This document shows, piece by piece, positions 53,378 through 64,000 of a stretch of 64,000 nucleotides of DNA. Numbering within the stretch: position 1 is the first letter of the stretch; each line of letters begins with the position of its first letter. A program made the position numbers and the translations under genes. Below the pieces are notes generated by a model, which was given only the letters and a program-made list of their open reading frames with translations, made no database searches and had not been told where the DNA came from. Source of the stretch: Stenogyne calaminthoides (Eukaryota > Streptophyta > Magnoliopsida > Lamiales > Lamiaceae); assembly GCA_037126765.1 (NCBI GenBank), contig JBBCBC010000007.1, positions 28,467,667 through 28,531,666 on the forward strand. The letters are read 5' to 3'.

Positions 53378-54788
53378 TGTTGGGAAATTTATAGTTTTGA
53401 TGAAAGTTCAAAAACACATGTAATAGGACGATCGGAAATTAGGTAGTGATGCTATAGGAGACGGTTGATAATGATTGTATAGAAAAAGCGATGTAATAGA
53501 TAGGTCACATATTGAGGGGAACTCAATATGTAAAGGTCGAATCTGAAGATTAGGAAAGAAAGGCGATATGCTAAACCGAAGCGGAATCTTGAAGGATAAC
53601 TTTCGGCGGAAGTCATGAAGCTCAAACCTCTATCTAGAAGATCGGATGACTTCCGGAAGATAAGACCGGAAGACCTACATCGGTAGGAGTCGGCCGGTTG
53701 AAGCTAAGTTAAACTCCATCGGGTTTGTCAATTGATCGGATCGACTCATAAGATGGCCCGATGTTTCATCTTAACGTCTGCGATCCGAACAAGATGAATA
53801 CCAACCTTAGTTGGAACAACAACTTTGCAAAGCAAGGCTTTCATCAATAAGGAAGAGACCGCGTATGAGTGAGTGATACTCGCGGGATTCGATGTTGCTC
53901 TCTCTCAAACGGCTATAAACTTTCAGCCAAAGCCACGTCACATCAAGCTGCAACTCTACCTAAAAATAGCACGAGATTCAAATTGCTCTCCAACGGCTCT
54001 TTGATCTCAAGGTCTATAAATATGGGATCACCTTGACAAAATCTTTGGGACAAACAACATAATCAAGAAGCTCAAACTATAAGTCGATTTCATACGAAGA
54101 ACACAACTACAAGCTTATTTTATATTGTGTTCATCCCATAAGTTCTTAGCAAGAAATCTTTTCATCTAGCTATCGTCGGTACGCTTATCTGTGAAAAAGA
54201 TTTCATAGTTGGAACCTCAACAATCTTACCCAAACCCCCAAGTTAGGATTGAGATTCGGTCTAGGGTTTCTAATCTTTGATTTACGGGATCGTTTGAGTG
54301 AGAACTCTTAAAACATCTGTTGGTGTCTTGTGTTGGACTAACACACTAATCTAAATCGGTCGGTTAAATCGGTTAAGTTGGTGCCCCTTGTGAAAGGGAA
54401 GAGTGGATGTAGAAAGAACCCTTTATAAATCTTGTGTGCCTTTCTTTGCGGTTGCTCTCACATCGCACAATCTTAAAAGCGCATACATTCTAAGTTAAGA
54501 TAGAATGACTACCAACTACGATGTCGATTTGATTTCTCATCGATTAAAAAGATAAAACTTGGAATCGGATTTATACAAAGCTGGTTTTCACGGGTAAAAC
54601 TTAAGCAATCGAGTTAATCGATAGTTACGGCCCGATCGCCATACGGCGTTCGGTAAGTTGGTTATCGAACCCGGCCGATTCACTTTCACTCGATCGGGCT
54701 ATGCTGCTTTTTGAATACGAAAAAGTTTTTCGAAGTCTATTCACCCCTCCCTCTAGAACGCCCTCACATAACCCGTTCGGGACCTACA
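53378..54788 (+). repeat. 5' LTR of copia element C2 (related to C1)
   Basis: 1,411 bp, TGTTGGGAAATTTATAGTTT...GTTCGGGACCTACA. The ends are the same type as C1. TATA box TCTATAAATATGGG at 54013-54026. It is shorter than the C1 LTRs and CAG/CTG words are rare, with CGG/TCG words instead. Confidence 0.85.
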
Positions 54789-54806
54789 AGTGGTATCGGG
54801 CGGTTG
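54789..54806 (+). other. Primer binding site of C2 (altered)
   Basis: AGTGGTATCGGGCGGTTG follows the LTR end. C1 has AGTGGTATCAGGGCAGTG. The differences are CAG to CGG-type changes. Confidence 0.7.
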
Positions 54807-54903
54807 GTTCTTCAAACCAATCGACTACGTGTCATTGTGGTCATCTGGGCCCGATCTTGAAAAACCCGTTTTAAAACTCATTCATTTTCCAAAAACTTTC
54901 GGC

Positions 54904-57122
54904 ATGGATAAACATCCGGTATGTATCATGATCTGTAGAAGTTCTCTATTGATGGTATGAGATTGGCCCATATATATGTCCAACCATCTAGGCTCGAATT
55001 GGCAGAATGATGGAAGTCATCGAGAGAGGACCCATCATCATTTACTATGACAAGCGATCGGAGGAGATCCGGACTTTCCACGAAATACGATGGACCACGG
55101 AAGAAAGAAAAGCGCATACTCTGGACACCATTGCAAGACATATCATCATGAAGACAATGGATAAGGTCACCAAAGAGAAGATTAAGTATCTCAAATCTGC
55201 GAAAGCAATGTGGGATACTCTCATTTGAAGATCTGCTGAGGGAAATGAGCAGATAAAAGGTACTTTGAACCGGTGAAGTTCGAGAAATCTTCAAATTTGA
55301 AACCAACGAAACCATCAACGAACTCGATGGAAGAATTACAATGTCTATAAACAAGCGAGAACTTGGTAGAGATGGTGATAAAGATATCAACTATAAGATC
55401 CTAAGGTCTCTCACCAAGAAGTGGGACATGAAGGTCGCGGTAATCAAAGATTGCCGGGACATTTCAAGAATGAAACCTAGTAGCTTGTTCTTGAGTCTCG
55501 AGTTCGACTGATTGAAAGATGATAGTTCTTTGAAACCTCGACTTCAAAAATCTGTTGCTTTCAAAAGGCAACCAAAGAGAACAAAGGCCGATGAACCCAT
55601 TGGAAATATATTAAGTATGAATCGGTCGCGTTACTTACCGGGAAGCTTGAGAAGTCGGATATACAACTTGGTAAGTATCGAAGATTTTATAAGGACTATC
55701 AACATACCGAGGGCAGAGATAGGAGATCGGATAATAGATCTCGGAAAAGAACCAGATCATTTAAGGGATCCGAAGATGAAAGTTGAAAAGATAGTCGGAC
55801 AAAGGAAGGAAGAGATAACCAATCGGATAGAAGAAAACTCGGGACTACTATCGGAGGGAAATCACCGATAGGCAAATGAAAAAAGTGGATCTTCTTCAAG
55901 TGAGAAGCCAGTCACTATAAAGCCGGTATGCAAGAGAGGGAAGAAAAGGAACAAAATGGAGACGGAAGAGCCGTAGTTTTGTCGAAATCCGCCCTCAGGG
56001 ACTCGGATACTCCTCTGTAGAAGACTAAGAGTAGTTGACTTCTATGAAATGAAGATCCGATATTCTCATCGACGATAATGAACTTTGCTGACGATGGCGG
56101 GGAGGAAGGTGTGCTTCTACTGCTATCATTAGCAGAGGAACAATTGCTTGAAGATCTCTCCAATGCAGTAAGAAACTTATGCTATTGTGGAACCTGAGAA
56201 TGATGGTGAGGATCGAAATAATTTGAAGAAAATGATCTCGGAAAAACCTCTGAACTTAGATCGGTGAAAGCCCCTTTGAGGAATTTAAAATTCTCAAAGT
56301 TAAAATCGAAAAGCAGATCAAAGACAGATGGAAATTAAATGGCAAAATTGATGAGCTATTAGAAAAATCTGCGTAAGAAAATAGATGTTTTTTCAAAATC
56401 ATCTCAAACCGTTAAAGACATGAACGCCTTATTTTTTCGTGTAAAGATTGATAAGGAGGACCTATGAAACCCTCCACATCCTCAAAAGCCCCACAATCGA
56501 TTCATCTCGAGAAAGGTGTAATCGGGGCAATTTCGAAAAAAGATACACCAAAAGCCAAACTTGTATCTAATAGGGGTAAGAGACCGGTTGAGCGGGTAAA
56601 GGCAAGTGCCTAACGTAAAGGAAAGAAATGGACCCCAACCGGTAAAGCATCACCGAGAATCAACGGAAGAACCCGGTTCTTACGAAGAAACCTCAACCGA
56701 TCAACAGATCGGGAATCAGAAAAAAGACAACCTACAAAAGGGAAGTCTAATCCCCATTTAATAAGCATGCTTCGGGTAAATGAAAACCATCTATGCGAAA
56801 AGGATATGAATCTTTTGATGGTAGCGGTCGTACCTACCCCTATAGTCGAGAATTTTGTATCTTGCTTTTTGAACCAATCTTGGATAAAAAGAAGACAAAT
56901 GAAAAGCTAAATCATAAGTCTTCCAAGTCATCCAAGGTTCACACAAGTAATCATACAAATCAGAAAGCATATGAGGATAAGTATGATTATGTTGACAGGT
57001 ACGGGAGACAAATCAGGCCTTCTGATCTGACTGATCACCATAGAAGTGCTCTGTTTGTATGGATCCCCAAATCCAAACCTAACCCCTCAGGACCCAATCC
57101 GAAAGGGGTACCTAAAACCTGA
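54904..57122 (+). pseudogene. C2 Gag, frame-shattered
   Basis: It starts MDKHPV at 54904 (C1: MDNTSGMYHD). Readable blocks include MEVIERGPIIIYYDK...LDTIARHIIMKTMDKVTKEK (55007-55228), FEKSSNLKPTKPSTNS-type pieces in other frames, and the end block 56793-57122 (YDYVDRYGRQIRPSDLTD...PKGVPKT). The zinc knuckle cannot be read: DNA around 55889-55935 aligns with it but lacks the cysteine codons. At least ten frame changes separate the blocks, many at sites where C1 has CAG or CTG. Confidence 0.7.
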
Positions 57123-57133
57123 TCTGATTGCAG

Positions 57134-60100
57134 GTTCGCGTGGGTCTCGCCAACAAAGGAGGTGTGCAAGCAACTATCTGGTACATCGATAGTGGATGCT
57201 CAAGGCACATGACAGAAGCAAACATCTCTCGGTTCCTACATAGAACGAAAGGCCCGCGTGTACTCTTCGGTGATGATAACTTTGGTCATACCAAAGGGTT
57301 GGAACCTTAGAGAATGATGATGTACAAATGGCGGAGTATCGTTTGTCGAAGGTCCGAAGCACAACCTATTATCGGTTTCACAATTCTTTAACGGATTGGT
57401 GTTGAGTTCTCGATTGATCAATGCACTATCAAGAATCGAGTCACTCAACGGATATTGCTAATCTGGTTCAAGAAAAGGGACGATCTACCGCGGTGATTGG
57501 AGCAGGTTGTCCAAGAAATGCATGCACGATTGTTAAGAGTTCCAAAAGTAGCGGTTGGAAAAGCACAAAAAGAATGAGCCATCTGAACTTTAAAACTCTT
57601 AATAAGATAGCGAGGATGTCTCTAAGTGGAAGGACTTCGAATGAAGTGTTCTCAAAGGATCGGACATGTCTTTTATGTCGGAAGGGAAAAGCAATCAAAG
57701 CTTCATTCAAAGGATTCCGGGACCAAAGATCAGCCAGAAATCTGCGCAAGCTTCATATGGATCTGTTTGGACCCGATTACACCGGTCGATCTCAGCGGAC
57801 GTAAAAATACACTCGTAATCGTGGATGACTATTCCAAGTTTACGGGTTATATTCTTACATAAGAAGAATGAGGCGACAACCAAGATACCCGAAAGCTACT
57901 AAGAAGATTACAAAATGAGAAGGGTGTCGTAGTAAAAATCGGATCGGATAAATGAATTTCTCGAACTCCCACGATTTTTGCTCTAAGTTTGGTATCTGAG
58001 ATCCGAAAAGAATGGAGTATGAGCGGAGAAAACAAATCCTTCAAAGAAGTTCGCTCGAACAATGTTAAATTTCGATACCAAAAGGACAATCAACTTTGCA
58101 TGAAGAAACGGATGTCTCTCGACTAAGGCTCACTACAAAACACCTTTATGAACTGTGGAAGGCGAAAACCTCGTGTTTCTTAAAGGCAAGTGTTTCATAC
58201 ACAACAATGGGAAAAGTCGGTTGAAAACCTTTTGAGGCTAAGTCCGATGAGGGTATATTTCTAGGGTATTCCTCATCTAGCAAAGCCTTCTGTGGTATTA
58301 CAACAAAGCGAACCCTTGTTGTGGAAGAAACACCCCATGTAACCTTTGATGAAGCATCTTACGATCAAGAGAAATCGCCTCGTAACAAGAAACGATCTAC
58401 GAGAACCGATATTGAAAATGGATCATCTAACGATCAAGGATAAAGGATCGGCGTATCAATTTACATTCGGATCTAGGCGATTCACGGATCAATGATCCTA
58501 AGGTACGAACAAAACGATGAAAAAAGCCGATTCACCGAGATAAGAGTAAATTGAACCATCGGTTCAGGGGGGAAGTTCTCATTTAATTATCAGACATGAT
58601 GATTCCAACATCACCGAGACTTGTTCTTATCAAGTGGACCATAACCCCGCACCACTCCCAATCACTAGTAATAAGATTTTATCGAAACGACGATGTTCTC
58701 AAAACCGACGCGTAAATCGTAAGCGAAGGACACGGATAACCGGTCATCCAACCGATCGATAATTTGGAGATCGATAAAATCAAAACTAGACATCGGTTGG
58801 TGAAAGTGCCATGTATTGTTGTTATCTCGTCTATGAAGGAACCTACTACAATCGAGGAAGCATTACAAGACGAAAAATCGGATTCTAGCCGCAGGAGGAG
58901 CCGAACAGTTCGAGAGAAATGAAGTATGGGAACTAGTATAACCGTGCCATCAAGGCGTAATTGGCACGAAATGGATCTTCAAGAACAAAGAGATGAGAAA
59001 AATGTTATCACCGTAAATAAGGCAAGACTTGTTGCTAAGGGGTATTCACAATGAAGGAATTGATTACGATGAGACCTTTGCACCGATCGCTTTCTTTGAA
59101 GCCATTCTTCGGTCATTTGTTTCGGGCGATGCTTCCCGAGAGGGTTCATTGTGTATCGGATGGACGTAAAGAGTGCTTTCTTAAACGGGGTACTAGCGGA
59201 GGAAGTTTATGTTTAACAACCTCCGTGCTTTAAAAAAAGGCAACCAAGTGTATCGTTTAAGAAAAGCTCTTTATTTCTAAAAACACTCCATGAGCTTCGG
59301 TATGATACACTCTTCGGTTCTTGATCGAAAGTGGGTTCACTAAAAGGCAATGGGACGTAACCTTATTGAGAATAGAAGGTGGAGAAGATATTACGATGGT
59401 TCAGATTTACGTGGGCGACATCATCTTGGATCTCCAAACAAGAACCTATGTGAAAGATTCAAAGAACCGATGCAAGGGAAATTCGAGATGTCCATGATGG
59501 GTCGGATGAATTACTTTCTAGGTCTCCAAGTTAAACAAAGTTGAGGAAGGGATATTCATCGCAAGACAAAGTACACTAGAATATTTTGGCTAAGTTTGGA
59601 ATTCAAAATAGCAAGGAAGCCAAAATTCTATGATGATCGGATTCAAGATGGATCGGATGAGGCCGGTCCGAAAACAAATCGGAAGGAATATAGGGCTCTC
59701 ATTGGATCTTTATTATACCGACCGGGAGACCGGATATCACCTTGATGTAGGTGTATGTGCGATTTCGAGCAAATCCAATGGTGACCACCTAGAAAAAAAG
59801 CGGATTCTTAAGTATCTGAAGGAACAATAAACCTTGGTTTATTCTACCCATCGATGATAATCTAGAGCTTAGTGGGTATTCTCGATTACGATTATGGAGG
59901 TTGCAAGATCGACGAAGAAAATCAACCTCGAGAACATGTCGGTTCTTAGGAAGTAAACCGATCTCGTGGTTTTCAAAAAGCGGAGACATCGGTTGCAACA
60001 TCAACAAGCGAAGCCAATATGTTGTTCCCAAGCTATCGCTCAGCTCAAGCGGTGAGGATTACAACATAGCTAAGAACGCATTACCTATATTCTGTGATGA

Positions 60101-60393
60101 AATAGTGCTATTGCAATCACTCGTAATCCAGTTCTACATACAAGATGCAAGCATGTAGATGTCGACACACCACTTCATAAGAGATCACGTTGAAAAAGAA
60201 GAATATCGGAATGGAAAAGATTCAAACCGATATTGGTGATATTCTAACCAAGCCACTAGTGAGATCGGATCGAGAGATTTTATGCAATGAGCTAGGACTT
60301 CTAGATCTTGGAGAAATGTCACCTAAAAAATGTTTGATGGAATGCTCTCGTAACTATTTGGTTAAGAGACTAACGGATCGAGAAGAGAATTGA
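57134..60393 (+). pseudogene. C2 Pol (protease, integrase, RT, RNase H), frame-shattered
   Basis: Protease DSG at 57188-57196 (WYIDSGCSRHMT). Pre-integrase pieces at 57540-57690. Integrase first Asp at 57760-57762 (HMDLFGP); the second Asp is found in IGSDK-like DNA near 57945; the Glu region is unreadable. Reverse transcriptase: the catalytic box reads YVGD at 59408-59419 where C1 has YVDD, followed by MSMMGRMNYFLGLQVKQS. RNase H pieces run to 60393 (LCNELGLLDLGEMSP). The order is the same as in C1. Frames change every 50-250 bp and CAG/CTG words are nearly absent. Confidence 0.75.
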
Positions 60394-62484
60394 GTTTGGT
60401 ATCTTAACCGATCTCAAGAGACCGATATGCAAAAATCGATCGGGACATACACGCTACCGGATCCAAAGGAACCGATCGATTTTAGTGTTATCGATTTTAA
60501 GTCTATCGGTTTAAAGGAACCGATCGAATTCAAGGTTTATCGATTTAAGGAAAATGCTCGGTTTAAAGGATTATCCGATTAAACCAAGTTGGTTATAGTA
60601 TTTTTTGTGATTCAACAAGCAAGATTCAGAGATTAAGAAGCTATCAATCGCATAAGAAAGGTGAATTTACACAACAAAATGAAATAACAGAACTTTTCAT
60701 TGATAAAACCCGAAGGTGAGGTTACATTACGAAAGTTACAAGTACAAGAAAGACCCGGAGATGACACATATGTTAACCAAAATCCTAACCTATAACCCTA
60801 AACCCTCATCCTAACCCTTGAAGTGAAGAAAGAGAGAGATTTTAAACTCTCATTTTTCCCCCTTAACAAGGGTGAGAGAGGCTTTAAAAACGAATCCCAA
60901 GGCAACATAAAAAGTCAAGATCAAGAAAAATGGAGCGACAGAGGCCTTGATAGGATTCTTAAGCCCTCGAGCCCTAAAAGGAGGAGTAGTAGGGCTCGTT
61001 AAATGGAGCACAAGAAAAGAGTTGGTCATCAGATCTCATGGGCACATGTGTTTGATATTTTATACCGCTGGACTAAGTCGATGGTTCGTTCGTCATCGAG
61101 GATAGACACAAGGTGCATCACGGTTAGGAGAAGTGTCTTCTCGATTTGAAACAAGCAGATCCGCCCTACTGGTGGTAGAGAAGCTTTGGCAAAGAATCGT
61201 ATGTGAAATCGAAGATGATGAAGAAAACAGCAATGAGGGATGCAAAGGGTTGATTTGAGAAGATGAAACCATATAAAAGGGTGTAAAAGTGTTTGCCGGA
61301 AGTCTCACCGGAAACAAGGGTTCACCAAGATACATGATTCTTACAAAGAAGATAAGTATGGTGAATGGGTGATGTTGTGTAAAACATTGGTCCATTTTAT
61401 AGAGGCCAAGCAAGGATGCAAATGCAATTGTCAGTTCAAGAAGCCTATCCGAGAAATTTGCATCAAAAAGGATGTAGAAATCACGCGATCGATAATTGGA
61501 TAAATTTACGGTTGATTGACATATCGAGAGATTGAGATTTATATTTACGATGTCAATCACGCCTACTTAGGGAATAGAAGCTACTACTCTAGACTAAGTT
61601 TTGGCGGTAACACTTATCCCAAGAATTGGCTTTATCTGAAAAAGAATCGATAAAGGTCAACCAAAATCGATTACTTACGAGCATGATCGGATGAGAGATC
61701 TCTTTGTGCTTGAAACTCCAATAAATCAGATATATCAGTCTATGTCAGAAATATCAGTTGAAGGGGGAACTTCAACTGATCAAGGCGGATAAAAAGGGAA
61801 ATCAGACGTACTCAAGGAAAGATCAGCTAAGCCTGAAGTTTCAACAAATCAGACGCAACTGGAGAAGATCAGTTAAAAGGATCATAGTTGGGAAATTTCT
61901 TAAGGCTTTGAATGATTAAGATCAACAAGTGGAATCAACATTGACAATAATATTGACCGATAACAACATCGATCCAACGGGATCACGATCTCTCTTCTCT
62001 TGTTCTTTATTTATTTATCGGATCGTGATTCGATTTTATTTGCCTTCTGCACCCACTATCCTTGTGGCGTGTACTCTGCAAATCATTTAATGCGGGACGT
62101 GGGGTACATGTATTAACTGCTACTTGATCGTGCTTTTAAATCCAAAAGTTTTTGTGACGTCGCGTTTTTCCAACCCTACGATCAAAAAAACCGCTAAACT
62201 GGAGCGCATAATCTTTTCAAAACGATTGATCTTCAAAATCTTGTCTTATTGTACCCTCGCTTATATAAAGATTCATCAAACCTTACGAGTTTTTACGCTT
62301 CACAAACTCGCATTACTCTTATTGAAAAACTTCAAATTTTACTCTACGTTTCAAAATCGTCTCGAAAATTTGAATCTGTAATATTTTCTTTTAAGCTTAA
62401 TGATGAATCTTTCTTTCCGTTAAAAACATTGTTTTCAAAAGTTGTTTTCGGAAATTATGCTTCATTGTCTTTTGTTTTCCGCAA
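60394..62484 (+). other. C2 spacer between pol and the accessory ORF
   Basis: It corresponds to the C1 spacer (30583-32726). It contains the antisense ORF block at 61093-61560 and, on the + strand, a TATA box TTATATAAAG at 62261-62270 about 220-240 bp before the accessory frame. It has no sense coding. Confidence 0.5.
61093..61402 (-). other. Antisense TATA box and ORF of C2, counterpart of 31613-31959
   Basis: CTATAAAATGG at 61392-61402 (minus) is followed 65 nt later by a Met (about 61337) and the peptide LGEPLFPVRLPANTFTPF, then FSSSSSISHTI, open to 61093. It aligns with the C1 antisense peptide over about 50 residues. The open frame extends upstream of the TATA box to 61560, but that part has no C1 match that I can see. 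Confidence 0.4.
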
Positions 62485-64000
62485 ATGATATTGATATTGA
62501 TTATGCACAAATTTAATGAGTCTATCTCACATGTAGATGGCCACTCATGGACTTGGAAAGATCATGTGCAATTATGCGGAATGGCAATTAAGATCTTCGA
62601 GGATAAGTTCGTTGATTTGGAACCACCGAGGATTCTCGAATCCATGGAGGTGGAACAAATCAAGAAAATTCGGATTGAAACATATTACTCGCTTTGCAAT
62701 CCGGTGATGCAAAGATGAAGCACTTCAATTCTTGCAAAAATTTGAGTGTGGATCTGAAAAGGAGACGATTTAATGATGTCGTACGTCGGTCGGAGAAGAA
62801 ATCGGTGACAAAATGCGGACATCACTGTTCGTTCAAACTAAAAGGGAATCTAATCTCCACACACTAGGGGAGAATGAGGATGAAGAAATCGAGGGGAGCT
62901 CTTAAGAGAGGCGGACAAACATCGACAAACAACCGGATTCGATTAAAGCCAATGCTCAAAAGAAAGACAGAATTGTTTGACATTCCACAAGAACGATCAT
63001 GGGAATCTCATTTAGCCCGGATGCTCTCACATCGGTCAAAATGTACAAAGATGGCAAAGAATAATTGATGGGGCTCGAACATCAATTGGCAACGGCTTCT
63101 GAAAGCCATCTTGCTCCAAGAACACGAAAAAATTTGGAGTCAATGAAAGGCGGTGTCTTTACGAAAAAAAGAGAATCGGCCAATCTCAACAAGGTTGCGG
63201 TCATATTAAAAAGACAAACCGCCAAGCTGAATGGAATCGTAATGGTGAAGTCCTACAATGCCTTCCTCTCATCAACTTCGAGGTTATATATGGGCCACCA
63301 GACGATGATGACGGAGCCCACTCCAACAAAAAAATCAAGAAAGGAAAGAGCAAAGAAGCCGCCTCATCCACACCCGGTTGCTCCACGAAAAAAAGAAACG
63401 AAACCCGTGAAGGCCCAGGAGAAGAGGCCAAAGAAAGCAAAAGAACCTACCCGACTCTAAAGACTAGAAGAGGAAGAAAAAAGCGCTGCGCATGAAAAGA
63501 ATCAGAATGACAGCAAGCTTCTCAACCCGAGGGCTCGCCGGAACGATCGAGTAGAGAATGTTGGTGATAAATCTACTTCTCCTCAACCTCAAGATGATTC
63601 ATTTCGGACTAAAGCAGAGCATATCTTCTTGCTAGAATGCCATGAACTGAACGAGAAATTACTCTGTTGAAGTAACCACTGCAAAGTTGAACCAATCGGA
63701 TAACTTCCGCCGATTCAAGCACAACCGAAGCTTCCACATCTCATCCAGCGAGAATGCGGGATGATCATTTCTGCATCAGATCAAAGACCATCACCGGAAA
63801 AATGGTCGACTAAGAATTGAGCAGGAGATTGATGAGATGTATCCACAAGTCGCCCATCCCGCTATCGAGAAGAAGTCATGGAGATCCTCACCGAGAGATC
63901 TCAGATTGGATCTTATCTTACTTGTTGAGCAGATGGGGGTGCGGATGAGTTCGCAGATTTTGACTTCGATATGAGGAAGTCGCCAAAGTGGGATCACCGG
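62485..64000 (+). pseudogene. C2 accessory ORF (positional env-like gene), broken, runs off the edge
   Basis: Open blocks at 62485-62718 (HKFNESISHVDGHSWTWKDH), 62874-63068 and 63065-63460 (Lys/Pro-rich, KKSRKERAKKPP). In another frame there is an acidic and Lys-rich run after about 63290 (YGPPDDDDGAHSNKKIKK). A globular N-terminus followed by Lys-rich low complexity resembles the layout of the C1 accessory protein, although the N-terminal sequences do not align convincingly by eye. The last 300 bp (63680-64000) match the coiled-coil/C-terminal type only in general composition. Function unknown. Confidence 0.4.

Noticed and set aside
53378..64000. Reading C2 as an ancient, heavily mutated element
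   Set aside because: Lesions are concentrated on CAG/CTG with a uniform outcome, while other DNA, including TATA boxes and LTR ends, matches C1 well. Age alone would not do this; an artefact is more likely.

Overview
The window is a block of plant nuclear DNA built almost entirely from nested transposable elements. The evidence for a flowering plant, probably a eudicot, is: Ty1/copia elements of the Sirevirus type with methionine-tRNA primer sites, a Ty3/gypsy element of the Tat type, an L1-like LINE with a plant zf-RVT tail, a Mutator-like element with 9-bp target duplications, a Tourist/Harbinger MITE, and one small intronless RING-H2 gene with a plant TATA box. I cannot name the species.

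Layout. 1-3200: 5' end (leader, primer site, LTR) of a minus-strand LTR element with no coding capacity here. 3201-5731: broken 3' part of a LINE. 5732-9961: AT-rich intergenic DNA with a Mutator-type MITE (6096-6340), a Harbinger-type MITE (7492-7923) and the only convincing host gene, a RING-H2 protein (8880-9167). 9962-21758: a Mutator-like element with near-identical 9-bp target duplications. It carries exon-like pieces of a small gene and is split by a minus-strand gypsy element (11930-20854, target duplication ACATT). That gypsy copy has lost most of pol and carries an antisense intron-containing gene, itself split by a solo LTR (14099-15780, target duplication CCAAG).

From 22271 to the right edge everything is copia (Sirevirus-like) DNA. 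I use local names: LTR families B (ends ATATCCCAACA), D (ends CATCTCCCAACA) and C (ends AATTTCCCAACA), read on the + strand of the minus-oriented copies. E1 (+ strand) starts at 22271. Its 5' LTR is interrupted by a minus-strand chain of LTRs (B partial - short internal - D - short internal - B; 23391-43999). The D LTR in that chain is split by C1 (25120-40548, target duplication GATGA), a 15.4-kb Sirevirus-like element with gag, pol and a large accessory gene. E1 resumes at 44000 with gag and protease and is cut at 47244 by E2 (+ strand, LTR 47245-49281, gag, protease, integrase). E2 is cut at 53377 by C2 (+ strand, LTR 53378-54788), which runs off the right edge.

The copia genes form one expression unit: LTR promoter, gag (UBN2-like domain, zinc knuckle, coiled coil), protease, integrase, reverse transcriptase, RNase H, then in C1 and C2 a spacer and an accessory gene of unknown function with its own upstream TATA box. 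None of the copies looks intact. Many lesions in C2, in parts of E2 and in patches of C1 share one signature: CAG/CTG trinucleotides are missing or turned into CGG/CCG/CG. This may be an assembly artefact tied to plant CHG methylation rather than real decay, so reading frames in those patches should be treated with caution.
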